This document shows, in pieces, positions 23,931-31,312 of a DNA stretch of 64,000 bases. How positions within the stretch are numbered: the first letter of the stretch is position 1; each line of letters opens with the position of its first letter. The position numbers were made by a program, and so were the translations under genes. Source of the DNA: Acidobacteriaceae bacterium (GTDB lineage: Bacteria; Acidobacteriota; Terriglobia; Terriglobales; Acidobacteriaceae); assembly GCA_003151155.1 (NCBI GenBank), contig PLWX01000105.1:17468-81467 (forward strand). Reading direction: 5' to 3'. The notes under the pieces are model-generated. The model had not been told where the DNA came from. It did no database searches and worked only from the letters and a program-made list of their open reading frames with translations.

Positions 23931-26114
23931 CTAGCGTGCGAACCGTACCGTAATTCGCTCGCCCGGAGCGATCCTTGCTCCCGGCTCCGGCGACTGTCCG
24001 CGCGCCAATCCCGATCCCACCACGTTCACTTCCAACCCTTGATGCTGCGCCGCCTCAATCACCCCTCGCACCGACTTACCAAGGAACGACGGCACCACCA
24101 TCCCACCGCCAACTTCCACCGTCATCGGCGCTCCCCCACTGGGAGAGGGTGCAACCGGAGCGGTCGTCGACGAAGTGTCGGGTTCAGGCAACGCTCCTCC
24201 CGAAGTCACCGGCGTAGCCGCTAACGCAGTGGGAATAATCTGAGCACCGCCGCTCGCCGGGGCTGCACCCTTGGCAACTACCGGCGCACTCGCTGGCTTC
24301 GCCGGCGCTTCGGCTTCGCTGAAGTCCGGTCCCGGACCTTCCCGATCCAGCGCGCCGCTTTCTTCCAGGTCTGAATCTTTTACCTTCGCCAGCAGCATTT
24401 GCCGCTTGGGATCGCCCTTGATCTCAGCATCGTGCGGCACATTCATATATTCCAGCGCCTGCTGCATGATGCGGTTGAACACCGGCGCGGAAACCTGGCC
24501 GCCTTGATGCAAGCCTTTCGCCGAATCCAGAATCACCGCCACCGTCAGCGCCGGCGCATTTACCGGAGCAAAGCCGACGAAGCTTCCCACGTAATCCGTC
24601 TTCGAATAGAGGTGTGTCTTCGGATCGACCTTCTGCGCCGTTCCCGTCTTACCTGCCGCCGTGTATCCATTCAGGATCGCGCGTCGCGCCGTGCCTTCCA
24701 GCACCACCTGCTGCATCATCGAGCGCATCTCCGCCGCCGTCATCGACGAAATCACCCGCCGCTGATCTTTCGGATGGAACACGATCTGCCGGTATCCCTG
24801 CGTCGGCTGCGTTACATCCGCAACGATCCTCGGTGGTGTATAGATTCCGTCATTCGCAATCGACGACACCATCGAGATCACCTGCAACGGCGTCACGCCA
24901 ACTTCCTGACCGATCGACATCGATCCAATCGACGACCCCGACCAGTGCGACGGCGGCTTGATCAATCCACGCGTCTCGCCCGGCAGTTCAATCCCCGTCT
25001 GCTGCCCGAAGCCATAATCTTTAATGTGCTTGTAGAACTTGTCCGGGCCGAGCCGCAGCCCCATCTTCACTGCCGCCACGTCGCTCGACTCGGCATAAGC
25101 CTTCGCAACCGGCACCACGCCAACGTGATGCGAATCGTGAATCCGTATGCCGCCCACCACGATGAACCCTGGATCGCAGCTCACGATCTCGTCCGGCTTG
25201 GTCAAATGCTCTTCCAGCGCCGAGGAATACGTGACCGTCTTAAACACCGATCCCGGCTCGTACACATCGCTCACCGCGTGGTTCTTCAACATCGCCGAGG
25301 TAATCTCTTTCGCCAGGTTCGGATTGAACGTCGGACGATTTGCCAGCGCCAGGATCTCGCCGGTGTGCGGATTCTGCACCACCACCGTTCCCGCCACTGC
25401 ATGCGTTTCTTGGATCGCCTGGTCGAGTTCTTTCTCCGCGATGTACTGGATGTTCTGATCGATCGTCAGCACGACGTTCGCGCCTTGGTCCGGTTGCTTC
25501 TCGATGCGCCCAAACCATCGCCGGCGCGCATCCATGGTGATGATCATCCGCCCCGGATTGCCCTTGAGATCATCGTCGAACTGCAGCTCGGTTCCCGCCA
25601 GCCCGCTGCCGTCCATGCCGACATAGCCCAGTACCTGCGCCGCCAGTTCGCGCTTCGGGTAGTATCGCTTCGATTCTTTTTGGAAGTAGATCCCGCGTAG
25701 GTTCAGATCATGGACGCGCTTGCTCTTGTCCTGATCGACTTTGCGCGCCACCCACGCAAACGACTTCGAAGCCTTGAGATGGTTCAGAATGTCGTAGCTG
25801 TCCGCACCAAGAATCTTCGCCAGCAAGCGTGCGGTAGAAGACTGGTCGGGAATTTCACTGGGCACCGCGAAAATCGAATCGACGCTCACCGACATCGCCA
25901 GCTCGTGCCCGCCGCGGTCGTAAATCACCCCCCGTGGTGGATCGACGGTGATGGTTCGCTGCTGCTGCCGTGCCGCCTTTTGCACGTACTCGCCGTACTT
26001 GAACACCTGCAGTTGTACCAGTCGCAGGCAGACCAGCAATCCCCAGAAAAAAAGCAGTCCCCCAAGGATGTAGAGCCGCTTCTTTCCATCCGTGGTGACT
26101 GCCAATTTCGCCAA
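23931..26114 (-). CDS. ftsI: Division transpeptidase (class B PBP) with C-terminal PASTA domain
   Basis: A 727-aa class B penicillin-binding protein that crosslinks septal murein with FtsW. A single membrane anchor (residues 13-35) precedes the pedestal domain, which begins at RGVIYDRGGHELAMSV. The transpeptidase has the active serine in S289-VFK, the second motif as SSD (343-345, where many relatives have SxN) and KTGT at 489-492. A Pro/Ala-rich linker of about 90 residues leads to one PASTA domain at about 670-727 (VPSFLGKSVRGVIEAAQHQG). PASTA-tailed FtsI/SpoVD forms are known in several phyla. The start is TTG with GGGAG six bases upstream. Confidence 0.95.
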   Translation of the reverse strand: MAKLAVTTDGKKRLYILGGLLFFWGLLVCLRLVQLQVFKYGEYVQKAARQQQRTITVDPPRGVIYDRGGHELAMSVSVDSIFAVPSEIPDQSSTARLLAKILGADSYDILNHLKASKSFAWVARKVDQDKSKRVHDLNLRGIYFQKESKRYYPKRELAAQVLGYVGMDGSGLAGTELQFDDDLKGNPGRMIITMDARRRWFGRIEKQPDQGANVVLTIDQNIQYIAEKELDQAIQETHAVAGTVVVQNPHTGEILALANRPTFNPNLAKEITSAMLKNHAVSDVYEPGSVFKTVTYSSALEEHLTKPDEIVSCDPGFIVVGGIRIHDSHHVGVVPVAKAYAESSDVAAVKMGLRLGPDKFYKHIKDYGFGQQTGIELPGETRGLIKPPSHWSGSSIGSMSIGQEVGVTPLQVISMVSSIANDGIYTPPRIVADVTQPTQGYRQIVFHPKDQRRVISSMTAAEMRSMMQQVVLEGTARRAILNGYTAAGKTGTAQKVDPKTHLYSKTDYVGSFVGFAPVNAPALTVAVILDSAKGLHQGGQVSAPVFNRIMQQALEYMNVPHDAEIKGDPKRQMLLAKVKDSDLEESGALDREGPGPDFSEAEAPAKPASAPVVAKGAAPASGGAQIIPTALAATPVTSGGALPEPDTSSTTAPVAPSPSGGAPMTVEVGGGMVVPSFLGKSVRGVIEAAQHQGLEVNVVGSGLARGQSPEPGARIAPGERITVRFAR

Positions 26115-26312
26115 GACCTACTCCCTATGGGTGCCCCACCCTTGTTACGCAGTGACAGGGTGGGTCGTAACGCTCTCGCTACCACGACTGAACCGCTTCT
26201 ACAAACACAGCAGGCGGCCCGGGTTATGGCCGCCTATTACTGCTTTCAACATACCCCAGGTTGTTGGGGAACCCAGCAGCTTTCACCGCTAGAACTCGAA
26301 AATTTCTGTGAA
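26115..26312 (-). other. Gap inside the wall cluster with two hairpins
   Basis: This 198-base space between ftsL and ftsI carries no gene I can support. It has two good inverted repeats: CCCACCCT (26135-26142) with AGGGTGGG (26157-26164), and GGCGGCC (26213-26219) with GGCCGCC (26228-26234). Neither is followed by a clear T-tract on the minus strand, so they are more likely attenuating or RNA-stability structures, or REP-like units, than full terminators. Confidence 0.5.
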
Positions 26313-26795
26313 TTACGGCGCCGAAATCACGGACACGCTGCTCATGCGCGCCATCACTTCCGCACCCGGCGTCACTAACCCATCGGAATCCAACTTCTGC
26401 ACCTGACCTGCCTGCGGCGCCTGCATTCCCATGTGTCGTGCCATCGCATCGATCCGCTCCGGATCGCGCAGCGAAGCCTGTTCCAGCTTCAGGGTGCGAT
26501 TGGCTTCCGCCAACTGGTCGCAGTTGCTCTTCAACTGCTCGATCTTGTACCCGTACTCGATCGAGCTGAAGTGCTGCCATCCATACATCATGACCAATGC
26601 AAACAGCACCGCCAGCGTCGCGCCGAAGATCGCCATTTCGCGCCGTCGGCGCGGGTCTACCACCTTCATCAAGCGTGAATTGTCGATCGCCTTGGTGAAG
26701 AAAATCTCCGGTGTACCAGGCCGCACCACTACGCGCGGTGCGCTGACATGAGGCGGCGTCCACAAGGTCGCCTGTGCTGGGGCCGCTGCTGCCAT
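26313..26795 (-). CDS. ftsL: FtsL-like division protein
   Basis: A 160-aa bitopic protein in the ftsL position between rsmH and ftsI. It has a cytoplasmic N-terminus of 53 residues, one transmembrane segment (about 54-74, AIFGATLAVLFALVMMYG) and a periplasmic coiled coil (about 77-115, YKIEQLKSNCDQLAEANRTL). The segment LRDPERIDAMARHMGMQ is the usual FtsL/DivIC-type tail motif. FtsL links FtsQ/B to FtsWI. The sequence is diverged, and the assignment rests on topology and position. TAATG links it to the preceding small ORF. Confidence 0.85.
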   Translation of the reverse strand: MAAAAPAQATLWTPPHVSAPRVVVRPGTPEIFFTKAIDNSRLMKVVDPRRRREMAIFGATLAVLFALVMMYGWQHFSSIEYGYKIEQLKSNCDQLAEANRTLKLEQASLRDPERIDAMARHMGMQAPQAGQVQKLDSDGLVTPGAEVMARMSSVSVISAP

Positions 26796-26968
26796 TACGC
26801 CACTCCTTGTGCCAGGTACCGCTGATTCGAAGTCATCGGAACGTTCCAGATCAGCGTGTACACGCGCGCCTCGGCGAGTTCTTCCTGCATCATCTCGCGC
26901 GTCTCCGCTTCTCGTTCGGCTTTCGCCACCATGTTGATCAGATCGTCCACCATCGTTCCGCTATACAT
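26795..26968 (-). CDS. Small 57-aa protein in the dcw cluster
   Basis: ATG at 26968 is preceded by GGGAG with a 7-base spacer and opens a 57-codon frame. The product begins MYSGTMVDDLINMVAKAERE, continues as a charged helix (EMMQEELAEARVYT) and ends in NQRYLAQGVA. Its stop and the ftsL start share TAATG, so it is translated in coupling with ftsL. The earlier in-frame start at 27040 lacks a ribosome site and falls in AT-rich leader DNA. No known family is recognised. A small helical division accessory or a translational-coupling leader is possible. Confidence 0.6.
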   Translation of the reverse strand: MYSGTMVDDLINMVAKAEREAETREMMQEELAEARVYTLIWNVPMTSNQRYLAQGVA

Positions 26969-27103
26969 ACCGTTTCTCCCATCCGCCGCGTGCTTCCTGC
27001 ACCCGACGCCCTTGTTACGCCCGAGGCCTTGTTGCTGCACTTCCGTTATTCACACTTCCCACAGGTTTATCCACAGTGTGAATATTTATTCTTCGGAAAT
27101 TCC

Positions 27104-28045
27104 TTACTTCCTGGCTGCCGCCCGCAATTTCGCGCTGCGGCTGCGTGAATTGCGATCGATCTCTTCTTCCGTCGCGGTTACCGGCTTTTTCGTGAGCAAC
27201 TCGTACTTCCCTTTCTGCGCTACTTCTCGCATCGAGTCCTTCACGATCCGGTCTTCCAACGAGTGGAAGCTGATGACCACCAGCCTGCCCCGGGGAGCAA
27301 GCACGGCCGGAGCTGCTGCCAGCAGTTCCTTTAAGTCATCGAGTTCATGGTTTACGAAGATTCGGAGAGCTTGAAAGGTCTTCGTCGCTGGATGAATCCG
27401 CCGTTCTGAGGAATTCATTGGCCGGGCCACGACCGATATAACTTGTGCTAGATGAGCGGTTGTTCGTATCGGCCGTGCCCGACAAATGGCTCTGGCGATT
27501 CTCCGCGACCTCCTTTCCTCACCGAATTCGTAAATCACATCAGCCAGCTCGCGCTCGCTTATGCGATTTACCACTTGATCGGCGGTCAGCTCGGCTTGCG
27601 GGTCCATCCGCATGTCGAGCGGTCCTTCCGCCTGAAAACTGAATCCGCGTCCGGCATCCTGTAACTGCATCGAACTGATCCCTAAATCCGCCAGCACTCC
27701 ATCGAGCGTCTTCGGTTGCGCATGTTTCGCAACCTCCGCATAGCTCGCGTGCAAGAGCGTGATCCTGGGCCAGTCGGCCTTGAGATCGTCTCCAATCTCT
27801 GTCAGTCGCCGGCGCGCCATCTCCAGCGCATTCGTGTCCTTATCGAAGCCAATCAAATGACCCTGTGCGCCGAGGCGTTTTGCGATTTCGTAACTGTGCC
27901 CGCCTAAGCCCAAGGTCGCGTCCAGATAAGTTCCACCGCGCCGTATGGCTAGAAAATCGATCGCTTCTTGTGAAAGAACTGAAACGTGACTGAATCCCTC
28001 TCCGCCACGCTCGCCCCTCGGGGCGCTCTCGTCTTGCAAATCCAC
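27104..28045 (-). CDS. rsmH: 16S rRNA m4C1402 methyltransferase
   Basis: RsmH (MraW) methylates N4 of C1402 in 16S rRNA using SAM. The 313-aa protein has the landmark starts HVSVLSQEAIDFL and GTYLDATLGLGGHSYEIAKRL, DGVLADLGISSMQLQDAGRGFSF-type segments, the LDMRMD motif, EFGEERRSRRIARAI, TKTFQALRIFVNHELD and ISFHSLEDRIVKDSMR. GTG at 28045 overlaps the mraZ stop as TAGTG, so translation is coupled. The canonical start may also be slightly downstream. Confidence 0.96.
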   Translation of the reverse strand: MDLQDESAPRGERGGEGFSHVSVLSQEAIDFLAIRRGGTYLDATLGLGGHSYEIAKRLGAQGHLIGFDKDTNALEMARRRLTEIGDDLKADWPRITLLHASYAEVAKHAQPKTLDGVLADLGISSMQLQDAGRGFSFQAEGPLDMRMDPQAELTADQVVNRISERELADVIYEFGEERRSRRIARAICRARPIRTTAHLAQVISVVARPMNSSERRIHPATKTFQALRIFVNHELDDLKELLAAAPAVLAPRGRLVVISFHSLEDRIVKDSMREVAQKGKYELLTKKPVTATEEEIDRNSRSRSAKLRAAARK

Positions 28046-28488
28046 TAAATACCCAGGTCGCTAAGCGTCTTTTCATCCTCTGCCGTGAACGGAGCCTGCT
28101 CCATTTCAGTTTTGAGCTGCTCCATGTTCCGAACTCCGAGGTACGTCAAGAACCCCATCACAGCGACTTCACCCTTGATCTCCGCCGCGTCCCGTAACAA
28201 CCCCGGGATCGTCACGCGCCCCTGGCCATCCATCTCCACCGCCTGGCCGTAATAGTTCGACACGTTTAGCAACTTCTGCTTCGTCGGATTCAAGCTTGGT
28301 AGCGCCGCCAGCTTCTGCTCGAAACGCTCCCACTCTTCCATCGGGTACAACCGGGCCTGTTTCCCATCGAACGAAGTCACATAGAACTGCTGCGATGTGA
28401 ACTTCTCTTCGATTTCACGCTTAAAGTCGGCAGGAACCTTGAGTCGGCCCTTGTCGTCAATCCGCGTTGGGTGATTGCCACGAAACAT
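28045..28488 (-). CDS. mraZ: Transcriptional regulator MraZ
   Basis: MraZ is a ring-forming DNA-binding repressor of its own dcw operon. The 147-aa protein has the usual two SpoVT/AbrB-like repeats, marked by DDKGRLKVPADF and DGQGRVTIPGLL (DxxGR in each). It heads the cluster. Its own predicted binding repeats lie just downstream of the promoter, 130-170 bases before the ATG. The ribosome site AGGGTC is 7 bases from the ATG. Confidence 0.95.
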   Translation of the reverse strand: MFRGNHPTRIDDKGRLKVPADFKREIEEKFTSQQFYVTSFDGKQARLYPMEEWERFEQKLAALPSLNPTKQKLLNVSNYYGQAVEMDGQGRVTIPGLLRDAAEIKGEVAVMGFLTYLGVRNMEQLKTEMEQAPFTAEDEKTLSDLGI

Positions 28489-28620
28489 TTGTCTTGACCC
28501 TGACTTACAGGACGCTCAAACTTGCCGGTGCTGCAATTTGCAGCGAAAAAGGTGAATTTTGCCGATACCACTACTTGGAGTCCGTTTGCTGTCCCGTTTT
28601 GGCTTAGCCTACTGCTCTGT

Positions 28621-28655
28621 TCCACTCGGCTCCACCACGCTCCAAATTTGTCCAC
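28621..28655 (-). promoter_or_regulatory. Putative MraZ operator: four TGGAN repeats at 10-base spacing
   Basis: On the minus strand TGGAC (28655-28651), TGGAG (28645-28641), TGGAG (28635-28631) and TGGAA (28625-28621) are direct repeats separated by exactly five bases. This is the architecture of known MraZ sites (TGGGN repeats with five-base spacers). The array starts right after the -10 box and would cover the transcription start, which suits a repressor. Confidence 0.8.
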
Positions 28656-28656
28656 A

Positions 28657-28684
28657 TCTTATACTTAAGTAGTTGCGAGTCAAT
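28657..28684 (-). promoter_or_regulatory. Promoter of the dcw cluster
   Basis: TTGACT (minus strand 28684-28679), a 16-base spacer and TAAGAT (28662-28657). Transcription would start near 28650, inside the MraZ repeat array, giving a leader of about 160 bases before mraZ. Confidence 0.6.
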
Positions 28685-29101
28685 AGCTTTTTCCCGCCTT
28701 AACCCCTTCCCTCATATCCTGCTTCAAAAAACTCAAGGAATAGATGTTTCCCACTTTGGTAACCACAACAGGTTGTGTTTATTGCGGTGGTTCCGCTGTA
28801 CCAGAAACTCCCAAGTCCATATTGACTCGGACTATCAGCCCTTCAGGAACCCTGCTTTTCTGTGGATATCCCAGATTTTGTGGGGTGGAGTGGAGTGGAT
28901 CGAAATCCAGGAATTGTGGTCAGCGCTAGCGGGGGAGCGTCGGCCCTCATTAAGCGGACGCCTGCCTTAGCCGGGATTTCGAGCAGTCAAGGTCCGGAAC
29001 TTCCGCCCCTGAGGCAAACGTGTCTTGAAAGGGCGCGGCTTTAGCCGCAGAGGGATCTCGCGTTTACTTTTCACCTGCGATAATTTCTGAACGAAACGCC
29101 C
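28685..29101. other. Intergenic region between divergent mraZ and DUF2164 genes
   Basis: No convincing gene. It contains a stem-rich segment at about 28965-29060, including GGGCGCGGCTTTAGCCGC (a GCGGCT/AGCCGC hairpin at 29034-29048), which resembles a REP-type palindrome. GATAAT at 29079-29084 is a candidate -10 for the rightward DUF2164 gene, which has no clear ribosome site. Confidence 0.45.
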
Positions 29102-29377
29102 ATGCCTATCGAACTCTCCGCTCAATCCCGCACCGAGGCCATCGCCTCGATAAAGCACTACTTTGAAGAAAATATGAGCGAGCCCATCGGTGACCTCCCC
29201 GTTGGTCTCTTGCTCAACTACATCCTCGAAGAAATCGGCCCTGCGATTTACAACAAAGCAATTCACGACGCCCAGGCCCGCCTAACACAACGCGTCGCCG
29301 ATCTCGACGGCGAACTCTTCGCCGACGAATTCCAGTACTGGCCCCGCCAGGCTGCTAAACGCAAGTCAAAGCGTTAG
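29102..29377 (+). CDS. DUF2164 family protein
   Basis: A 91-aa protein that fits DUF2164 from end to end: an N-terminal helix TEAIASIKHYFEENMSEPIG, the conserved core DLPVGLLLNYILEEIGPAIYN, and KAIHDAQARLTQRVADLD. A basic tail (AAKRKSKR) follows. The function of the family is unknown; it is cytosolic and helical. It stands alone with its own promoter candidate. Confidence 0.85.
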   Translation: MPIELSAQSRTEAIASIKHYFEENMSEPIGDLPVGLLLNYILEEIGPAIYNKAIHDAQARLTQRVADLDGELFADEFQYWPRQAAKRKSKR

Positions 29378-29477
29378 CTTCCCTAACTCAAGGCTCACGC
29401 GCCTGCCGTACACCGAAGTCTCACTGTCAGGCAGCGGCATCCGTCCCACCCCGCGTTCCGTGCCGGCCCCGAACGGC

Positions 29478-29483
29478 TACAAT
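29478..29483 (+). promoter_or_regulatory. Candidate -10 of the retropepsin-like gene
   Basis: TACAAT lies 10 bases before the ATG at 29494 and no Shine-Dalgarno sequence is present, which fits a leaderless or nearly leaderless transcript. Confidence 0.4.
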
Positions 29484-29493
29484 CCCCACTCCT

Positions 29494-30368
29494 ATGAACC
29501 GTGCCCTCCTGTTCCTCCTGCTCACCTTCGCCCTGGTTCTCCCGGCCCAGCAGGATGACCGCGTTGCCACCACTTTTCCATTTGAATTTCGCAGCGGAAT
29601 GATCTTCCTTCCGGTGCGCCTCAACGGCTCACCGCCGCTTTCCTTCGTGCTCGACACAGGTTCAGCCCGAATGCTCGTCGATCGTGCCCTCGCTAAGACT
29701 CTCGGCCTCAAGGCTACTGGCCACGGCTCCATGCAAGGTGCCGGATCCGGCCGCATCCCGGTTGAATCGATTGAGAATGTCGCCATCGGGCTTACTGGCT
29801 TGGACAGTAATGGATATGAAATCTCCACCGCGGACCTCCATCCCCTGCAAGCCAGTCTGGGCGAAAAGGTGGATGGCATTCTCGGTTACGAGTTCTTCCG
29901 CCGTTTCGTCGTCACCGTTGATTACGCCGCCAAAACCCTCACCATCGCTCCGCCCAACGCCTTTCATCCCGACCCATCGGCACAGCCGGTTTCCATTCAG
30001 ATCCGTGAGAAATGGGCCTTTGTCCCCGGCGAACTCGTCTTCCCGGGAGCCGTTACCGTCCAGGACCACTTCCTACTCGACACCGGGTCGAGCGACGCCA
30101 TAGATCACCCCATAGTCACCAAACTCCAATCGAGCACCCAAGCCAAAGCGGCGTAGGCCTCGGAGCCCCAGTCTCTGGCGCCACCGCCAAGGCGACCTCA
30201 TTTCGCTTGGGCCAGTACACCGTTCCCAGCCCAACCGTCGCCTGCTGCGGGGCCACCGACACGACCAGCAAACTCATCGGAAGCGACGTCCTGAAGTTCT
30301 TCCCCCTTACGATCGACTACCCCAACGCCAAAATCTGGCTCAAGCCGAACCTCACTTTTCCGAAATGA
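29494..30368 (+). pseudogene. Secreted retropepsin-like aspartic protease, frameshifted
   Basis: A signal peptide (ALLFLLLTFALVLPAQQ) is followed by two pepsin-like lobes. The first has SFVLDTGSARMLVD and a flap-like GAGSGRIPVESI; the second has DHFLLDTGSSDAID. The first frame ends at TAG around 30154 right after QSSTQAKAA. The expected continuation GVGLGAPVSGATAKATSFRL and IGSDVLKFFPLTIDYPNAKI reads in the next frame up to 30368. One base appears to be missing near 30150. With the frame restored the product would be about 291 aa. Either a recent mutation, an assembly error, or an expressed truncation lacking most of the second lobe. Confidence 0.8.
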
Positions 30369-30397
30369 CGCGAGCCAAATTTGTCATGGCGACCGGA

Positions 30398-30420
30398 GAA
30401 CCCGGCGACCTTCCGGGTTC
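30398..30420. repeat. Short palindrome between genes
   Basis: GAACCCGG (30398-30405) pairs with CCGGGTTC (30413-30420) around a 7-base loop. No T-tract follows, so it is a REP-like hairpin or a weak terminator of the protease gene. Confidence 0.5.
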
Positions 30421-30469
30421 GGAGCGGAGCTACCTTTTGTTTCCGCTTTTAGAGGCTTAAAGTGAGAGC

Positions 30470-31105
30470 GTGCACCTCAATCCCGAATCCGCCCGCGTCC
30501 TCGGCTGCCTCATCGAAAAAGAAATCACCACTCCGGAGTACTACCCGCTCTCGCTCAACGCGCTCATCAACGCGTGCAACCAGAAATCGAACCGTGACCC
30601 GGTGATGACGCTCGACGAGGATGCCGTACGTCTCGCTCTGCGCAACCTGACCGACAAGGGCCTCGCCCGCCACGCCACCAGTGAAGGCCGCGTCCCCAAG
30701 TACGAGCACGACGTCAACAACGCCCTGCAACTCAGTCGTCGTGAAGTTGCAATCCTATGCGAGCTGTTAGTGCGTGGCCCGCAAACTCCCGGCGAACTTC
30801 GCAGCCGCGCCGAACGCATGTACAAGTTCGAAAGCCTCGATGACGTCAATGCGAGCCTTCAGCACCTGATCGAGCGCGATCCAGCATTGGCCGTGATTCT
30901 CCCGCGCCAACCCGGCACCAAGGAAGCCCGCTACGCTCACACCCTGTTGCCCATCGACATTCAGCCTACTCACGAGGCCCCACCGCACCGCCAGCCGAGC
31001 GAAAGCACGGAAGCAAGAATTGTGAAGTTGGAATCCGAAGTCCAAGACCTGCGCCGCGAAATTGAAGAGATGAAAGCGAAACTCGCAGAACTTCAAACCG
31101 AGTAG
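30470..31105 (+). CDS. yceH: YceH family (DUF480) protein
   Basis: A 211-aa cytosolic protein of the UPF0502/DUF480 family. The double winged-helix body starts LNPESARVLGCLIEKEITTPE, continues with YYPLSLNALINACNQKSNRDPV and GLARHATSEGRVPKYEHDV, then CELLVRGPQTPGELRSRAER in the second wing. A C-terminal coiled coil (about 175-211, KLESEVQDLRREIEEMKAKL) is also usual. The molecular function is not settled. GTG at 30470 is the start supported by the conserved N-terminus. Confidence 0.9.
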   Translation: MHLNPESARVLGCLIEKEITTPEYYPLSLNALINACNQKSNRDPVMTLDEDAVRLALRNLTDKGLARHATSEGRVPKYEHDVNNALQLSRREVAILCELLVRGPQTPGELRSRAERMYKFESLDDVNASLQHLIERDPALAVILPRQPGTKEARYAHTLLPIDIQPTHEAPPHRQPSESTEARIVKLESEVQDLRREIEEMKAKLAELQTE

Positions 31106-31129
31106 CGCGAGGTATTCGCTTTTACATCA

Positions 31130-31216
31130 ATCGAGTGCCGCAGGCACGCCATGTAATAGCCCACCTCGTGAGAGGTGGGAAAATCCACGCCCGCATCAGA
31201 GTCCCCTTCAGGGGAC
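31130..31216. repeat. Cluster of three short perfect hairpins
   Basis: GTGCCGCAGGCAC (around 31135-31147), CCCACCTC (31160-31167) with GAGGTGGG (31172-31179), and GTCCCCT (31201-31207) with AGGGGAC (31210-31216). All have 2-5-base loops. Together they look like a REP-type palindromic unit lying between yceH and the glycoside hydrolase gene. The first may also end yceH transcription. Confidence 0.6.
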
Positions 31217-31312
31217 AGCATCCACGCACCCTACGCAAACTCGTACTTTCGTCACATCGCTCTACGAGCCTCATCTGCCACAATCGTTTTTCATCCTGAT
31301 CGAGGCACAGGT

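Noticed and set aside
24399..25700. 433-codon open frame antisense to ftsI
   Set aside because: Rich in His/Arg from mirrored codons, no ribosome site or homology; ftsI on the other strand is certain.
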